From Actinomycetota bacterium (lineage in GTDB: Bacteria > Actinomycetota > Thermoleophilia > Gaiellales > Gaiellaceae): DNA of 46,010 nucleotides. Below the pieces are notes generated by a model. The model worked only from the letters and a program-made list of their open reading frames with translations. It did not search any database and was not told the DNA's origin. The stretch spans positions 1 to 46,010 of the forward strand of contig PLZU01000105.1 of NCBI GenBank assembly GCA_003152275.1, in the 5' to 3' direction. This document shows positions 34,322 to 42,783 of this stretch, piece by piece (position 1 is the first letter of the stretch; each line of letters starts with the position of its first letter). Position numbers and translations under genes: made by a program.

Positions 34322-34730
34322 TCAGGGTCTAGTCTCTTGGTTTCCGCGAGCGAATCGGCTGCCGGACGCGCTCGATCCGGCTCGGGCGCCTGGGCAGTAA
34401 CGGATTCGAAACCATCCAAACGCCTCACTGCCTCTTACTCCCGAGTTGTCCGCGAACACAACGGACAAGCGCTTGCGCGCGCCTCGTAGCACCGCGTCAG
34501 CACCGGTCGCGACTCGTTCTCTGCCAAGAAAAGGCGAAAGCTGTGTTTCCAGGGTTTCCAAAGTGAGCGGTACTGGAGTCAGTCCGGAGACATCCTGTAA
34601 CTCGTCAGGATGATCGTCGGCTGCCTGCTGGTCGGCGATGAGGGCGCGGTAGACGACGTTGGCGAGATGTCGTTCAGACGCGTCGCGCTTCGGCGGCGCT
34701 CTTTCCTTCGGCGAGTTTGCGTTCGAGGTA
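34322..34730 (-). pseudogene. IS110-family transposase C-terminal remnant
   Basis: Minus-strand sequence from 34730 reads YLERKLAEGKSAAEARR, then a one-base frame change near 34675-34683, then RHLANVVYRALIADQQAADD, which together match the C-terminal helices of actinobacterial IS110-type transposases (xYxxRKxAEGKxxxEAxRxLKRHLxxxVYRxL). After the frame change the reading frame runs on to a stop at 34322 without conserved sequence. The catalytic DEDD and Ser domains are gone. It marks an old insertion in this gap. Confidence 0.6.
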
Positions 34731-35498
34731 AAGACGCGGGCAGCGGGCTCTCAGCGGGCCTGGACATGGCGATAACTTCGTCTCGCGTCTTACGGGTGTG
34801 CCCATAGCAGCCCATAAGGCGGTCGTCGGAACGAGCACTCGAAGCGAGCCCGGGTAAAGAGCGGCTCGCGAACTCGATGCGAGGCCAACTCGTCACCGTC
34901 CGCGCGTGTTACGCCCGCGCGCGTTTTCAGATGCTGCTGTTAGCCCGCCTCGAGGAATCTCTCGGCTTCGAGCGCGTCTTATCAGCGCTGACGCCGACCA
35001 ACAGCATCCCTCCTACATGCCCGAGCTTGAGGAGGGCGACCGGCGCCGTCCCCGGAGGGTCGGACTGGGAAGAATGCGCCGGTCACCCGCCCCTCCACCC
35101 TTCCACGCCTTGCTCATCAACGGAAGCGAGTTATTCGCTGATCGCGGGCGCCGGGTGTCGATCCGCTGGTCTACGGCCTCAAAAATCATGGAGCCTTTGC
35201 GGAGCCCCGGGGTGCTGTGACGTGCTCAGGTGACGTCGCTGTCCATGACCTGTGACAGCCATTGGAGAGCGATCTGTTGACGCTCGAACCCTCGAATTCC
35301 GCCGCGTCGTCCCGGCTGCGCGACGGCTGCAATCGGCCGCTGTTCCTTTCCAATAACCTCTCCGCGGCCGATTGTGGTGAGCGCTGCCGGTCCACCGGAA
35401 CAGCGCGCCCGCGCGGACGCAGCGAGAGCTGTTTCCGCGCCGCAAAGGCAGAGGGTGCCGCGGCTCGCCTTCGGCGGACGTGGTTTGCGCTCGGCGAG
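34731..35498. other. Gap without a supportable gene
   Basis: About 770 bases with only short, low-quality open frames. Beyond the transposase remnant I see no family, no tRNA and no clear repeat. It separates the ABC/creatininase locus from the Liv locus and is probably decayed mobile or flanking DNA. Confidence 0.55.
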
Positions 35499-36737
35499 CT
35501 AGGGTTCGATCACACGCAAGTCGCGGCTGAGGCGAGTAACGATTTCCGGACCGTCCGGCCGGATGATGACCGTGTCCTCGATGAAGGTTCCACCGAAGCC
35601 AAGCTCGTAGTACGGCGTCTCCACTTCGAACACCATGCCCTCTTCCAGCGGCGTGTCCACGCTGGGTGCGAGCACAGGGGCGTCGTAGAACTCGACGCCG
35701 ATGCCGTGGCCGACGTGGTGCCGTTCGTAATGCGGAATCCCCGACTCACGCACCCGTTCGACGGCCGCGGCGAAAACGGCGCGCGCCTCGGTTCCGGGAA
35801 GCATCGTTTCGAAGGCGCGGTCCTGACCCTGCCTGCTCGCCTTGTAGAGATCGCGCAAGCGCTTGCTCGGGTCACCAAATGAGACGACTCGGCCAATATC
35901 GGATCGGTAGCCGCGATACGTACAACCGATGTCGAACCAGATGTAGTCGCCAGGTGCAAGCGTCGTGTCGCCGGGCTCGACCTGGCCGAGCGCCATGCCA
36001 CGGCCGAAGCGGATGAGCGCGAAGGCCGGCCGAGCGCCCGCCACGACGATTGCGGTTTCAAACACGCGCTTGAGCTCACGCTCGGTCACACCGGCGTAGG
36101 CAGCAGCGATTGTCGCCTCGAACGCTGCTTCCGTTATACGAAGAGTGTGGATGAGGCGTGTGTGCTCTTCGGGTGTCTTGACCATCCGGATGCGACGCAA
36201 CAACTCAGCGGCAGGTGTGAAACGCGTTCCTGGGAGACGAGCAGTAAGCGCGTCGATCAGCGACCGATTCGCGCCGCGTTCGTCGATGCCGACCGATCCG
36301 CCGACGAGACCCTGCTGCTCGAGTGCGGCAGCCAGGGCATCGAGAGCGTTCGCTGCCGGCTTGGCATCCAGCGTGATCGCTTTGATGCGCTCTTCGTCTG
36401 CCGTGAGGCTGACACCGTCCGGTGCAACGCGAGAGAACGCTCCGTAGGTGAGTATTCCCTTGAGCGTCGTGTTCGCTGCGAGTGCGATGTCGGCCTCACC
36501 GACAGACGTGATCACCGTACCCGCGGCAACATCGTCAACGTTCGCAACGACGTAGGACTCAGCGTTGTAGGGGAACAACTCCTGTCCGAAGTTCCAGACT
36601 CCGCTGAGGTAGAACGAGTTCTCCAGAGTCGCGGTCACGATTCCGTCGAGCTCTGACTCGAGAAGAAGATTGCGCGCGCGGTCGCTGTTCAGGAGTGGCG
36701 TTGCGCTGCTCGTCTTCGCTTCGGGCGTGATCGTCAT
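35499..36737 (-). CDS. M24 family metallopeptidase (Xaa-Pro aminopeptidase-like), third copy
   Basis: A 412-residue M24 protein with complete canonical metal ligands D269, D280, H344, E373 and E387 (FDIGCTYRGYRSD, HHVGHGIGVEFYD, FEVETPYYELG, FIEDT). It is a close relative of the copy at 39590-40831 (shared HGIG...YD, ETPYY-x-L-G and EDT blocks). GGAGG lies seven bases before the ATG, and it starts 12 bases after the threonine-synthase-like gene, completing the minus-strand operon. In a Liv-type uptake locus it likely hydrolyses an imported dipeptide or peptide-like compound (inference). Confidence 0.88.
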   Translation of the reverse strand: MTITPEAKTSSATPLLNSDRARNLLLESELDGIVTATLENSFYLSGVWNFGQELFPYNAESYVVANVDDVAAGTVITSVGEADIALAANTTLKGILTYGAFSRVAPDGVSLTADEERIKAITLDAKPAANALDALAAALEQQGLVGGSVGIDERGANRSLIDALTARLPGTRFTPAAELLRRIRMVKTPEEHTRLIHTLRITEAAFEATIAAAYAGVTERELKRVFETAIVVAGARPAFALIRFGRGMALGQVEPGDTTLAPGDYIWFDIGCTYRGYRSDIGRVVSFGDPSKRLRDLYKASRQGQDRAFETMLPGTEARAVFAAAVERVRESGIPHYERHHVGHGIGVEFYDAPVLAPSVDTPLEEGMVFEVETPYYELGFGGTFIEDTVIIRPDGPEIVTRLSRDLRVIEP

Positions 36738-36749
36738 TGCCGTCCTCCG

Positions 36750-38033
36750 TTAGGCGCCGGCGTAGGCCGGTTCGTTGACATCGAAGTCGTAGTTCTCGCG
36801 GAGCAAGCGGACGAGCTCGTCCACCTCGGGCTCGATCAGCGGGATCTCTTGCATGTGCTCCGCGGTCATTTCCGGGTCCTTGAGGCCCGTCGAGGTTAGA
36901 AACGCCACGACGGTGTCGTCGGTGTCGATCGCGCCCGCTTCGATCATTTGTGGGATTACGGCGAGGCTGAGGACCGATGATGCCTCGGCGTAGATGCCCT
37001 CCTGCGCTGCGAGCTGCTGCTGCATGGAGATCATTTCCTCATCAGTGGCGCTGCGTGCTGCTCCCTCTGATTCGCGGAGGACGCTTAGCGCCTGGTAGGT
37101 GCTGGTGTGCATTCCGACGGAGATCGCGACCGTCGGAGCGCGATGAGTTTCCTCGACGTGGTCGAGATCCTTCGCGAGCGCGTTCTCGAGCGGCCCGAAG
37201 ACCTCGCCGGCGAGCATCGTCGGCACGTCGTCGGAGTAACCGAGGTCGCGGTATTCCTGGAACCCTTTCCAGGCGCCGAAGAACGCGTCGCCCGCACCGA
37301 CCGGCATGACGACCTTGTCGGGAACACTCCCGAGCTGGTCCACGATCTCGAAGGCGATCGTCTTGTAGCCCTCGATGCCGTAAGTGTTGCTGCCAACGAG
37401 CGGGTAAACGAAGACCGTCACCGGGAACCAGCCGAAGAGGTCGACGCCGGCTTCGACGAGCTTCCAACGGTCGTAGATCGTTGGCACGGCGACGAGCTTC
37501 GTCCCGTAGACGCCCATCTGTACCTTCATCGCAATCGGGAACTGCTGGGTCGTAAACATCACGCACGGCATCCCGGCGCGCGCGGCATACGCCGCGGTCG
37601 CGGCGCCGGCGTTGCCGGAGGACGACCCGGTGATCACGCTCGCGCCGAGACTCGGCGCGAAGGACACCGCGCTCGATGCAAGGCGGTCCTTGAACGACCA
37701 CGTCGGGTTCATGCTTTCGTTCTTGACATAGAGCTTGGATAGGCCGAGTTGGCGACCGAGACGTTTGAGATGCACAAGCGGAGTCAGCCCTTCGCCAAGC
37801 GTGACGGCATCCTCGGGCGCCGCGGGCAGGAACTCCCTGTACCGCCACATGCTTGCCGGGCGGTCCTCGAGTGAGTTCGGGTCGAAGCTCGCTTTGATTG
37901 CGTCGCCGTCAACTACGACCTTCAGATTCGTTGGCAGGCCACGTTCGAGGCAGGCGGGACAGCCCTTGTAGAGCGGACCGATCCCGTACTCGCTCCCGCA
38001 GCGGATGCATTGCAAACCGACCGGATAGCCCAT
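36750..38033 (-). CDS. Threonine synthase-like PLP enzyme with N-terminal zinc ribbon
   Basis: A 427-residue fold-type II PLP enzyme from ATG 38033 (AAAGGAG nine bases upstream; the frame is open to 38324 but has no conserved sequence). C9, C12, C25 and C28 form a zinc ribbon; K115 in TWSFKDRLAS binds PLP; GSSSGNAG (136-143) binds the phosphate. Related to threonine synthase and diaminopropionate ammonia-lyase-like enzymes. Sitting between an amino-acid-type binding protein and an M24 gene, a catabolic beta-elimination or replacement on an imported amino acid is as likely as threonine synthesis. Confidence 0.87.
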   Translation of the reverse strand: MGYPVGLQCIRCGSEYGIGPLYKGCPACLERGLPTNLKVVVDGDAIKASFDPNSLEDRPASMWRYREFLPAAPEDAVTLGEGLTPLVHLKRLGRQLGLSKLYVKNESMNPTWSFKDRLASSAVSFAPSLGASVITGSSSGNAGAATAAYAARAGMPCVMFTTQQFPIAMKVQMGVYGTKLVAVPTIYDRWKLVEAGVDLFGWFPVTVFVYPLVGSNTYGIEGYKTIAFEIVDQLGSVPDKVVMPVGAGDAFFGAWKGFQEYRDLGYSDDVPTMLAGEVFGPLENALAKDLDHVEETHRAPTVAISVGMHTSTYQALSVLRESEGAARSATDEEMISMQQQLAAQEGIYAEASSVLSLAVIPQMIEAGAIDTDDTVVAFLTSTGLKDPEMTAEHMQEIPLIEPEVDELVRLLRENYDFDVNEPAYAGA

Positions 38034-38137
38034 TCGTCTAGCTCCTTTCCGCGGCTGCCCGCCGCCCTTGCACAGCGAGCGCAAAGCACCCGCTCGCAGT
38101 CGTCGTTGAGTTCCGAGGAAACCCGCTTGAGCTCCTG

Positions 38138-38182
38138 CGGTCGGTGCCAGTTCTGCCGATAGGGCGGAACTGGCACCGACCG
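38138..38182. repeat. Long REP-like hairpin after the binding-protein gene
   Basis: Arms of 20 bp (38138-38157 and 38163-38182; outer sequence CGGTCGGTGCCAGTTC) pair with only one G-U wobble around a 5-base GATAG loop. It follows the binding-protein stop (minus strand) by 28 bases and precedes the threonine-synthase-like gene, the same place as the hairpin at 27626. It shares the GGTGCC...GGCACC core with the palindrome at 2678. Either a REP-type element or an mRNA-processing hairpin, probably both. Confidence 0.65.
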
Positions 38183-38209
38183 AGCATCTCATTTCAGAAA
38201 CGAGTTTCG

Positions 38210-39409
38210 TTATTCGCCGCTCGACGGTACGACCTTCAGGAGCTTGATCTGGCCGTTGAGCGCGGTCTGGAGCGCTACGTTCGGGTGGGCTTGATTGTGC
38301 GCATCGAACTTGATCCGCCCCCACGCCTGCTTCAGATTCACCTTCTTGAGCGCGTTGCGGATGGCGGTTGGATCAGTCGACTTCGCCAGCTGGAGCGCGT
38401 CGCGGAGAACAAACGCGTCGTAGTACGGTCCGATGCTGTCGGGCGCCGGAGCCGTCTTGTACGCGGCCTTGTACGCCTTGGCGAGGGCCGGATCCTCTGC
38501 GGCGTTCCAAAAGAAGGCCCCGGTGATGCCGTTGGCGAGGTTTGGCGCGCCGAGTGCCGAGAAGAACTCCTGCGAGAGGAACCCGCCTCCGTCGAAGATC
38601 GGTTGCGTCAGTCCCTGCGCACGCAGCTGGCGAAGCAAGGTCGCTGCGTCCTTCGGCTCAGAGATGAGCACGAGTCCGCCCGGGTTCTTCTGCTGCACGG
38701 CCGACAGGATCGGCGAGAAGTCGCCGGTACCGGTCGTGTAATAAGAGGAGCCCGCGATGCTGATGTGGGCCTTTGTCAACTCCTGCTCGTACCCGGTCAC
38801 GCCGTCGCGACCGAACGCATCGTTTTCGGCGATGAAGTAGACGCTCTTCACCTTTGCGGCGACGTAGCGCGAGAGGGCGCCCGCTTCCATGCTCGAGTCG
38901 AGGTTAATCCGGAACTCCCACGGGTTTCCGCCGACTCCAGCCTCCTGCGTGATCTGGGGCGAGGACGAGTCGTCCGTCAACTGAACGATGTGTGCAGCTT
39001 TGACTAGCGGCATCGCCGCCAGGGTCGCGCCGCTGCAGACGGAGCCGAGGATGATCGACACGTGGTCGTTGATCAACTTGCGCGTCGCCCCGACGGCAGT
39101 TGCTGGATCGCAAGCGTTGTCGGCGGTCACGATCTTGAGCTGCTTGCCGAGGACACCACCGCCGGCGTTGATCTTCTTGATTCCCAGCTCGAGGCCGTGG
39201 AGCCAGTCCTGACCGGCGTACGCATTCGGCCCGCTTAGGACCGTCGAAGCACCGATCAAGATCGAGCCGCCGCTCGCTTTCGATGTCGTCGCATGGTTGC
39301 CGGAGATCGCTGCCTCGGCAGCCATGACCGGAAGAAGCACCGCTGCGGCGGCCAGCGCCGCGGCGAGGCCCATGAGACGGCTTCTATGCCGCCGTCCAAG
39401 AAAGAGCAT
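38210..39409 (-). CDS. Branched-chain amino acid-type ABC substrate-binding protein
   Basis: A 399-residue type I periplasmic-binding protein (LivJ/LivK/UrtA group). The N-terminal signal segment is basic (RRHRSR) then hydrophobic (LMGLAAALAAAAVLLPVMAA). The mature protein begins GSILIGASTVLSGPNAY and has the VGATRKLINDHV and GFLSQEFF regions of this family. No lipobox is seen. It is divergent from the M24-LivHMGF operon and must be its binding component. Ligand could be an amino acid, peptide, amide or urea. ATG 39409 with AAGGA directly upstream. Confidence 0.9.
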   Translation of the reverse strand: MLFLGRRHRSRLMGLAAALAAAAVLLPVMAAEAAISGNHATTSKASGGSILIGASTVLSGPNAYAGQDWLHGLELGIKKINAGGGVLGKQLKIVTADNACDPATAVGATRKLINDHVSIILGSVCSGATLAAMPLVKAAHIVQLTDDSSSPQITQEAGVGGNPWEFRINLDSSMEAGALSRYVAAKVKSVYFIAENDAFGRDGVTGYEQELTKAHISIAGSSYYTTGTGDFSPILSAVQQKNPGGLVLISEPKDAATLLRQLRAQGLTQPIFDGGGFLSQEFFSALGAPNLANGITGAFFWNAAEDPALAKAYKAAYKTAPAPDSIGPYYDAFVLRDALQLAKSTDPTAIRNALKKVNLKQAWGRIKFDAHNQAHPNVALQTALNGQIKLLKVVPSSGE

Positions 39410-39430
39410 TCCTTCGCCTCACTTTCTCGC

Positions 39431-39450
39431 TCTGGATCAGTCGATCCAGA
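39431..39450. promoter_or_regulatory. Perfect 20-bp dyad in the binding-protein leader
   Basis: TCTGGATC-AGTC-GATCCAGA, 8-bp arms, lies 21 bases before the binding-protein ATG, inside its predicted mRNA leader. It may be a further operator or a leader hairpin affecting translation. Confidence 0.45.
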
Positions 39451-39458
39451 TGATGAGT

Positions 39459-39484
39459 GTTGCTTGTTCCGCAACATTGTTGCG
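39459..39484. promoter_or_regulatory. IclR-type operator candidate, copy 1
   Basis: GTTGC-N7-GCAACATT (39459-39478) followed by a third half-site GTTGCG (39479-39484). It sits just downstream of the predicted binding-protein transcription start, where a bound protein would block it. A copy with the same layout is at 39609. The IclR regulator at the end of the plus-strand operon is the natural candidate. Confidence 0.55.
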
Positions 39485-39496
39485 CGGATGGCCGTG

Positions 39497-39525
39497 ATCT
39501 TCGCACGCTGTCGCAGCGGTGTCAA
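39497..39525 (-). promoter_or_regulatory. Promoter of the binding protein-TS-M24 operon
   Basis: Minus-strand TTGACA (39525-39520), 17-base spacer, GAAGAT (39502-39497). The -35 lies in an inverted repeat (GTCAAGTTAAC / GTTAAACTTGAC) with the -35 of the opposing promoter. Confidence 0.5.
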
Positions 39526-39553
39526 GTTAACTCTGCGTTTGAGAGTGTTAAAC

Positions 39554-39582
39554 TTGACAACGCCACATTGGGGAAGCACACT
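39554..39582 (+). promoter_or_regulatory. Promoter of the M24-LivHMGF-IclR operon
   Basis: TTGACA (39554-39559), 17-base spacer, CACACT (39577-39582), then seven bases to ATG 39590, predicting a leaderless message. Mirrors the minus-strand promoter around a centre near 39540. Confidence 0.5.
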
Positions 39583-39589
39583 CGACGTG

Positions 39590-40831
39590 ATGCGCAGGAC
39601 GCCTAATCGTTGCGACTCACGCAACATTATATTGGACCCGCTGCTTCCGTGGCCGCGCTTGCGGCGCCTCCTCGACGATCAGATGCTCGATGCCTTGGTC
39701 GTTTCGACGCCGGAAAACGTGACCTATGTAAGCGAGTATTGGGGGCTGAGTCACTGGGCCCGGCGGGGGACCCAGGTGTATTCGGTCGCGTGGAACGGCT
39801 CGACTCGCAGTGTCGACGTCATCGTGCCGGCGACCCTCGCCGACGAGGTCACCGAGGCCGTGGCGATACACAGTCACGCTCATGCATACGGCACGTTTCC
39901 ACTCGAGCACGATCGGTTCGCTCTGACGCCGTCAGACGAACGACTCCTTGAGCTGGCAACCAACGACGCGAATCCGCCCCAGGCGTTCGAGGTCTTGCAT
40001 GCATTGCTTCGCGACCGACTTCCGAGCGGCGGTCGCGTGGCGATCGAATCCGGCGGACTCGCCGAAGGGACGGCTGCGATGATTGCGACGGCGATGCGCG
40101 ACATGACGTTCGTTCCTGCTGACGACGTGCTTGCGCGAGTACGCGCAGTCAAGAGCGGGCGGGAGATCGAACTGCTGCGGCGCGCGAGCACGATTACTGA
40201 GAACGCCGTCGACGCAGCGGTCACAGACGTCGCAGCAGGTACGTCCGAAGATGAAGTGGCACAACACTTCAGGACTTCGCTGATCGGCGAGGGCGCGCTG
40301 CCAGAAACGACCGTGCTCGGCAGCGGTCCTCGCAGCGCTCTCCCGAACGCCGCGCCAAGCGCGCGCAAGCTTTCAAACGGCGACATCCTCCGCTTCGACG
40401 TCGGCTGCAGATACCACCACTACGTCTCGGACATCGCACGAACGGTCGCCATCGGCACTGCGACGGCCGAGCAGCGTTCACTTTATTCCTCACTCTCCGC
40501 GGGCCTCGAGGCAGCCGCCGACCTGCTGCACCCCGGCGCCACCGGCTCCGACGTATTCGGGGCCGCCCTAGACGCGGTGAGGGCTACAGGACTGCCGGGA
40601 TACCAGCGAACGCACTGCGGTCACGGGATCGGGATCGCCAACTACGACCTGCCTCGGATCACCGCCGATAGCACTGACGTGCTCGAGCCAGGAATGGTCA
40701 TCTGCCTGGAAACGCCCTACTACCGGCTCGGGTCGTTCGGTTTGCAAGTCGAAGACACGTTCGTCATCACCGATAAGGGCGCCGAACGCATGACGCACGC
40801 TCCCCGGCAGCTAAAGGAGATCGCTCGCTAA
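39590..40831 (+). CDS. M24 family metallopeptidase (Xaa-Pro aminopeptidase-like), fourth copy
   Basis: A 413-residue M24 protein from ATG 39590 (possibly GTG 39587 or a start slightly downstream; the frame is open to 39293 without conserved sequence). All five metal ligands are present: D270, D281, H345, E374 and E388 (FDVGCRYHHYVSD, HCGHGIG, ICLETPYY, QVEDT). It is a close relative of the copy at 35499. First gene of the plus-strand uptake operon, 18 bases before LivH. Proposed role: hydrolysis of the imported peptide-like substrate. Confidence 0.88.
   Translation: MRRTPNRCDSRNIILDPLLPWPRLRRLLDDQMLDALVVSTPENVTYVSEYWGLSHWARRGTQVYSVAWNGSTRSVDVIVPATLADEVTEAVAIHSHAHAYGTFPLEHDRFALTPSDERLLELATNDANPPQAFEVLHALLRDRLPSGGRVAIESGGLAEGTAAMIATAMRDMTFVPADDVLARVRAVKSGREIELLRRASTITENAVDAAVTDVAAGTSEDEVAQHFRTSLIGEGALPETTVLGSGPRSALPNAAPSARKLSNGDILRFDVGCRYHHYVSDIARTVAIGTATAEQRSLYSSLSAGLEAAADLLHPGATGSDVFGAALDAVRATGLPGYQRTHCGHGIGIANYDLPRITADSTDVLEPGMVICLETPYYRLGSFGLQVEDTFVITDKGAERMTHAPRQLKEIAR
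39609..39625. promoter_or_regulatory. IclR-type operator candidate, copy 2
   Basis: GTTGCG-N5-CGCAAC, followed by ATT, with the same GTTGC-N7-GCAACATT layout as copy 1, 150 bases away. It overlaps the first codons of the M24 gene, about 20 bases after the predicted transcription start, mirroring copy 1. Confidence 0.55.
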
Positions 40832-40849
40832 GGGCGGGTAACCAGAACG

Positions 40850-41740
40850 ATGAACCTGTTCGTTTCTGAAATCGTGAACGGCCTCGTCCTTGCGTCGTTC
40901 TTCGCGCTCCTCGCCGGCGGACTCGCGCTGATCTTCGGCGTCGTCGGAATCGTGAACTTCGCCCACGGCGACTTCGTGATGATCGCGGGCTACTTCTTCT
41001 ACGAGTTCTACGTCTACATGCACCTGCCCTATCTGGTCGCGATCGTGCTGACCATGCTCGCCACCGCAGCGTTCGGTGGCGCGATCTACTGGCTCGCGCT
41101 TCGACACCTGATCGCGCGGGCGTGGTACGCGCAGCTGCTCGCAACGCTCGGGTTATCGATCCTATTCGAGAACATCGCCCAAGAGATCTGGTCGCCAAAT
41201 GCCCGCTCGGTGGCGACGCCCTCAACGCTGCAAACGGCGATGCGGATCGGGACCGTGAACGTGACCGTGCAGGACCTCTACGTCGTCATCGGGACGATCA
41301 TCTGCCTGCTCTCACTGTGGCTGGTTATCGCAAAGACACGCTGGGGCAAGGCGATGCGGGCTGTCTCGCAGAATCGCGAAGCCTGCATCGTCACCGGCAT
41401 CAACGTCAAGCTGGTCGCGCTTCTCGCGTTTACGATCAGCACGGCGCTCTGCGGACTTGCGGCCGCCCTCGTCCTCCCGCTCCAGGACGTCTACCCGACG
41501 GTCGGCCTCGCGTTCACGACGCAGGCGTTCGTCGTCGTCATTCTTGGGGGAATGGGCAGCATGCGCGGCGCCGTCGTTGCCGCCGTCATCATCGGTCTCG
41601 TCGACGCACTCGCCGCCGGATACATCTCTTCCGCATACACCGATGCCTTCGGCTACGCGGTGATGATCCTCATCCTGCTCGTCCACCCCGCCGGCCTCTT
41701 CGGTGATCCATCGCAGCGCCGCGGCTGGGTCGCGCTCTAG
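40850..41740 (+). CDS. livH: Branched-chain amino acid ABC permease LivH
   Basis: A 296-residue permease of the LivH/UrtB group, about eight hydrophobic helices, with the family motifs GLALIFGVVGIVNFAHGDFV near the N-terminus and QAFVVVILGGMGSMRGAVV near residue 225. ATG 40850; its stop overlaps the LivM GTG. Ribosome site is weak. Confidence 0.93.
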   Translation: MNLFVSEIVNGLVLASFFALLAGGLALIFGVVGIVNFAHGDFVMIAGYFFYEFYVYMHLPYLVAIVLTMLATAAFGGAIYWLALRHLIARAWYAQLLATLGLSILFENIAQEIWSPNARSVATPSTLQTAMRIGTVNVTVQDLYVVIGTIICLLSLWLVIAKTRWGKAMRAVSQNREACIVTGINVKLVALLAFTISTALCGLAAALVLPLQDVYPTVGLAFTTQAFVVVILGGMGSMRGAVVAAVIIGLVDALAAGYISSAYTDAFGYAVMILILLVHPAGLFGDPSQRRGWVAL

Positions 41741-42783
41741 TGACTGAACGGCCCGCCCATGCAGACTCACTCCCGCCGAACGAGCGCCGACCGCTCGCTG
41801 CGCGTGTCGGTGCAGGTGTTTGGGGACGTCCGATCGTCCCGGTCGTCGTCATCGGTGTCGCCGTCGTTCTACCGCTCGTTGTCAAGAGCGGCTTCACGCT
41901 CGGGATCTTCACCGACTCGCTCGTCTACGTTGTGCTCGCACTGAGCTACGACCTGTCCGTGGGGCGTGTCGGGGCGCTTTCGCTTGCGCATCCGGCGTTC
42001 TTCGGAACCGGCGCCTACGCCGCGGCGATCGTCTTCGAGCGTTATGCGCTCCCGCTCGCGCTTCAGGTTCTGATTGCGGTCGGCGCAGCCGTCGTGCTCG
42101 CCTTTCTGATCGGGATCCCGGCATTCCGCCTCGCCCACCTCACCTTCGGCATGGCGACGCTCGGCTTCGCCTTGATCGCCGAACTCATCGCACAGAACGA
42201 AATCGGCCTCACCAACGGCCCTCTCTGCATCGCCGGCCTCTCATCACTCAGCTCGAGACCGCTCGGATCGCTCGGCATCGACCAGAACGGCCAGCAGTAC
42301 TACATCTTCCTCGTCATCGCCGTCGCCGTCGCCGCGTTCGTCTGGGTACTCGTACGCTCACGAATCGGCCGCGCTTACATCGCAATCCGCGAGGACGAGC
42401 CGATGGCGATGTCGGTCGGCATCAACCCAAAGCGCTACCGGATGTCCGCATTTGTCATCGGCGCCGCGCTCGCAGGTCTGCTCGGCGCGTTCTACGCGCA
42501 TTACCTCTCCGTCGTCTGCCCGACCAACCTCGACATCTCCTACACCGTCAATCTGCTCGTCATCCTCTTCCTCGGCGGCACCGGAGGCTTCTGGGGCATC
42601 ATCGCTGCCGCGTTCGTCTTCACCGCCATCCCCGAGGAACTGCAAGTCGCACCGAACATCCGCCTGATCGCCTACGGGGCCGCGCTCCTGCTCGGCGTAA
42701 CGCTCCTTCCGCAGGGGTTCGAAGGAGCGGCGAAAAACGTTCGCCGACGCCTCACCAGACGCGCGCGAGCACGCCGTGCTTGA
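41740..42783 (+). CDS. livM: Branched-chain amino acid ABC permease LivM
   Basis: A 347-residue permease of the LivM/UrtC group. The N-terminal 30 residues are hydrophilic, then about ten helices with the motifs GALSLAHPAFFGTGAYAAAI and LFLGGTGGFWGIIAAA. Contains the conserved YIAIREDEPMAMSVGINPKRYR cytoplasmic loop (family EAA-like region). GTG 41740 overlaps the LivH stop; its end overlaps the LivG start. Confidence 0.92.
   Translation: MTERPAHADSLPPNERRPLAARVGAGVWGRPIVPVVVIGVAVVLPLVVKSGFTLGIFTDSLVYVVLALSYDLSVGRVGALSLAHPAFFGTGAYAAAIVFERYALPLALQVLIAVGAAVVLAFLIGIPAFRLAHLTFGMATLGFALIAELIAQNEIGLTNGPLCIAGLSSLSSRPLGSLGIDQNGQQYYIFLVIAVAVAAFVWVLVRSRIGRAYIAIREDEPMAMSVGINPKRYRMSAFVIGAALAGLLGAFYAHYLSVVCPTNLDISYTVNLLVILFLGGTGGFWGIIAAAFVFTAIPEELQVAPNIRLIAYGAALLLGVTLLPQGFEGAAKNVRRRLTRRARARRA

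Noticed and set aside
34402-34413. GGATTCGAAACC, resembling a tRNA T-arm on the minus strand
   Set aside because: The flanking five bases on each side do not pair as a T-stem and no acceptor or anticodon stem can be drawn.
35499-36737. Possible creatinase, given the creatininase in the window
   Set aside because: Creatinase lacks the metal ligands of M24 peptidases, whereas this copy, like those at 19520 and 39590, keeps all five. A peptidase-type activity is more likely.
38034-38324. 97-residue N-terminal extension of the threonine-synthase-like protein
   Set aside because: It covers the 38138-38182 hairpin and lacks family similarity; ATG 38033 has a strong ribosome site and the zinc ribbon begins right after it.
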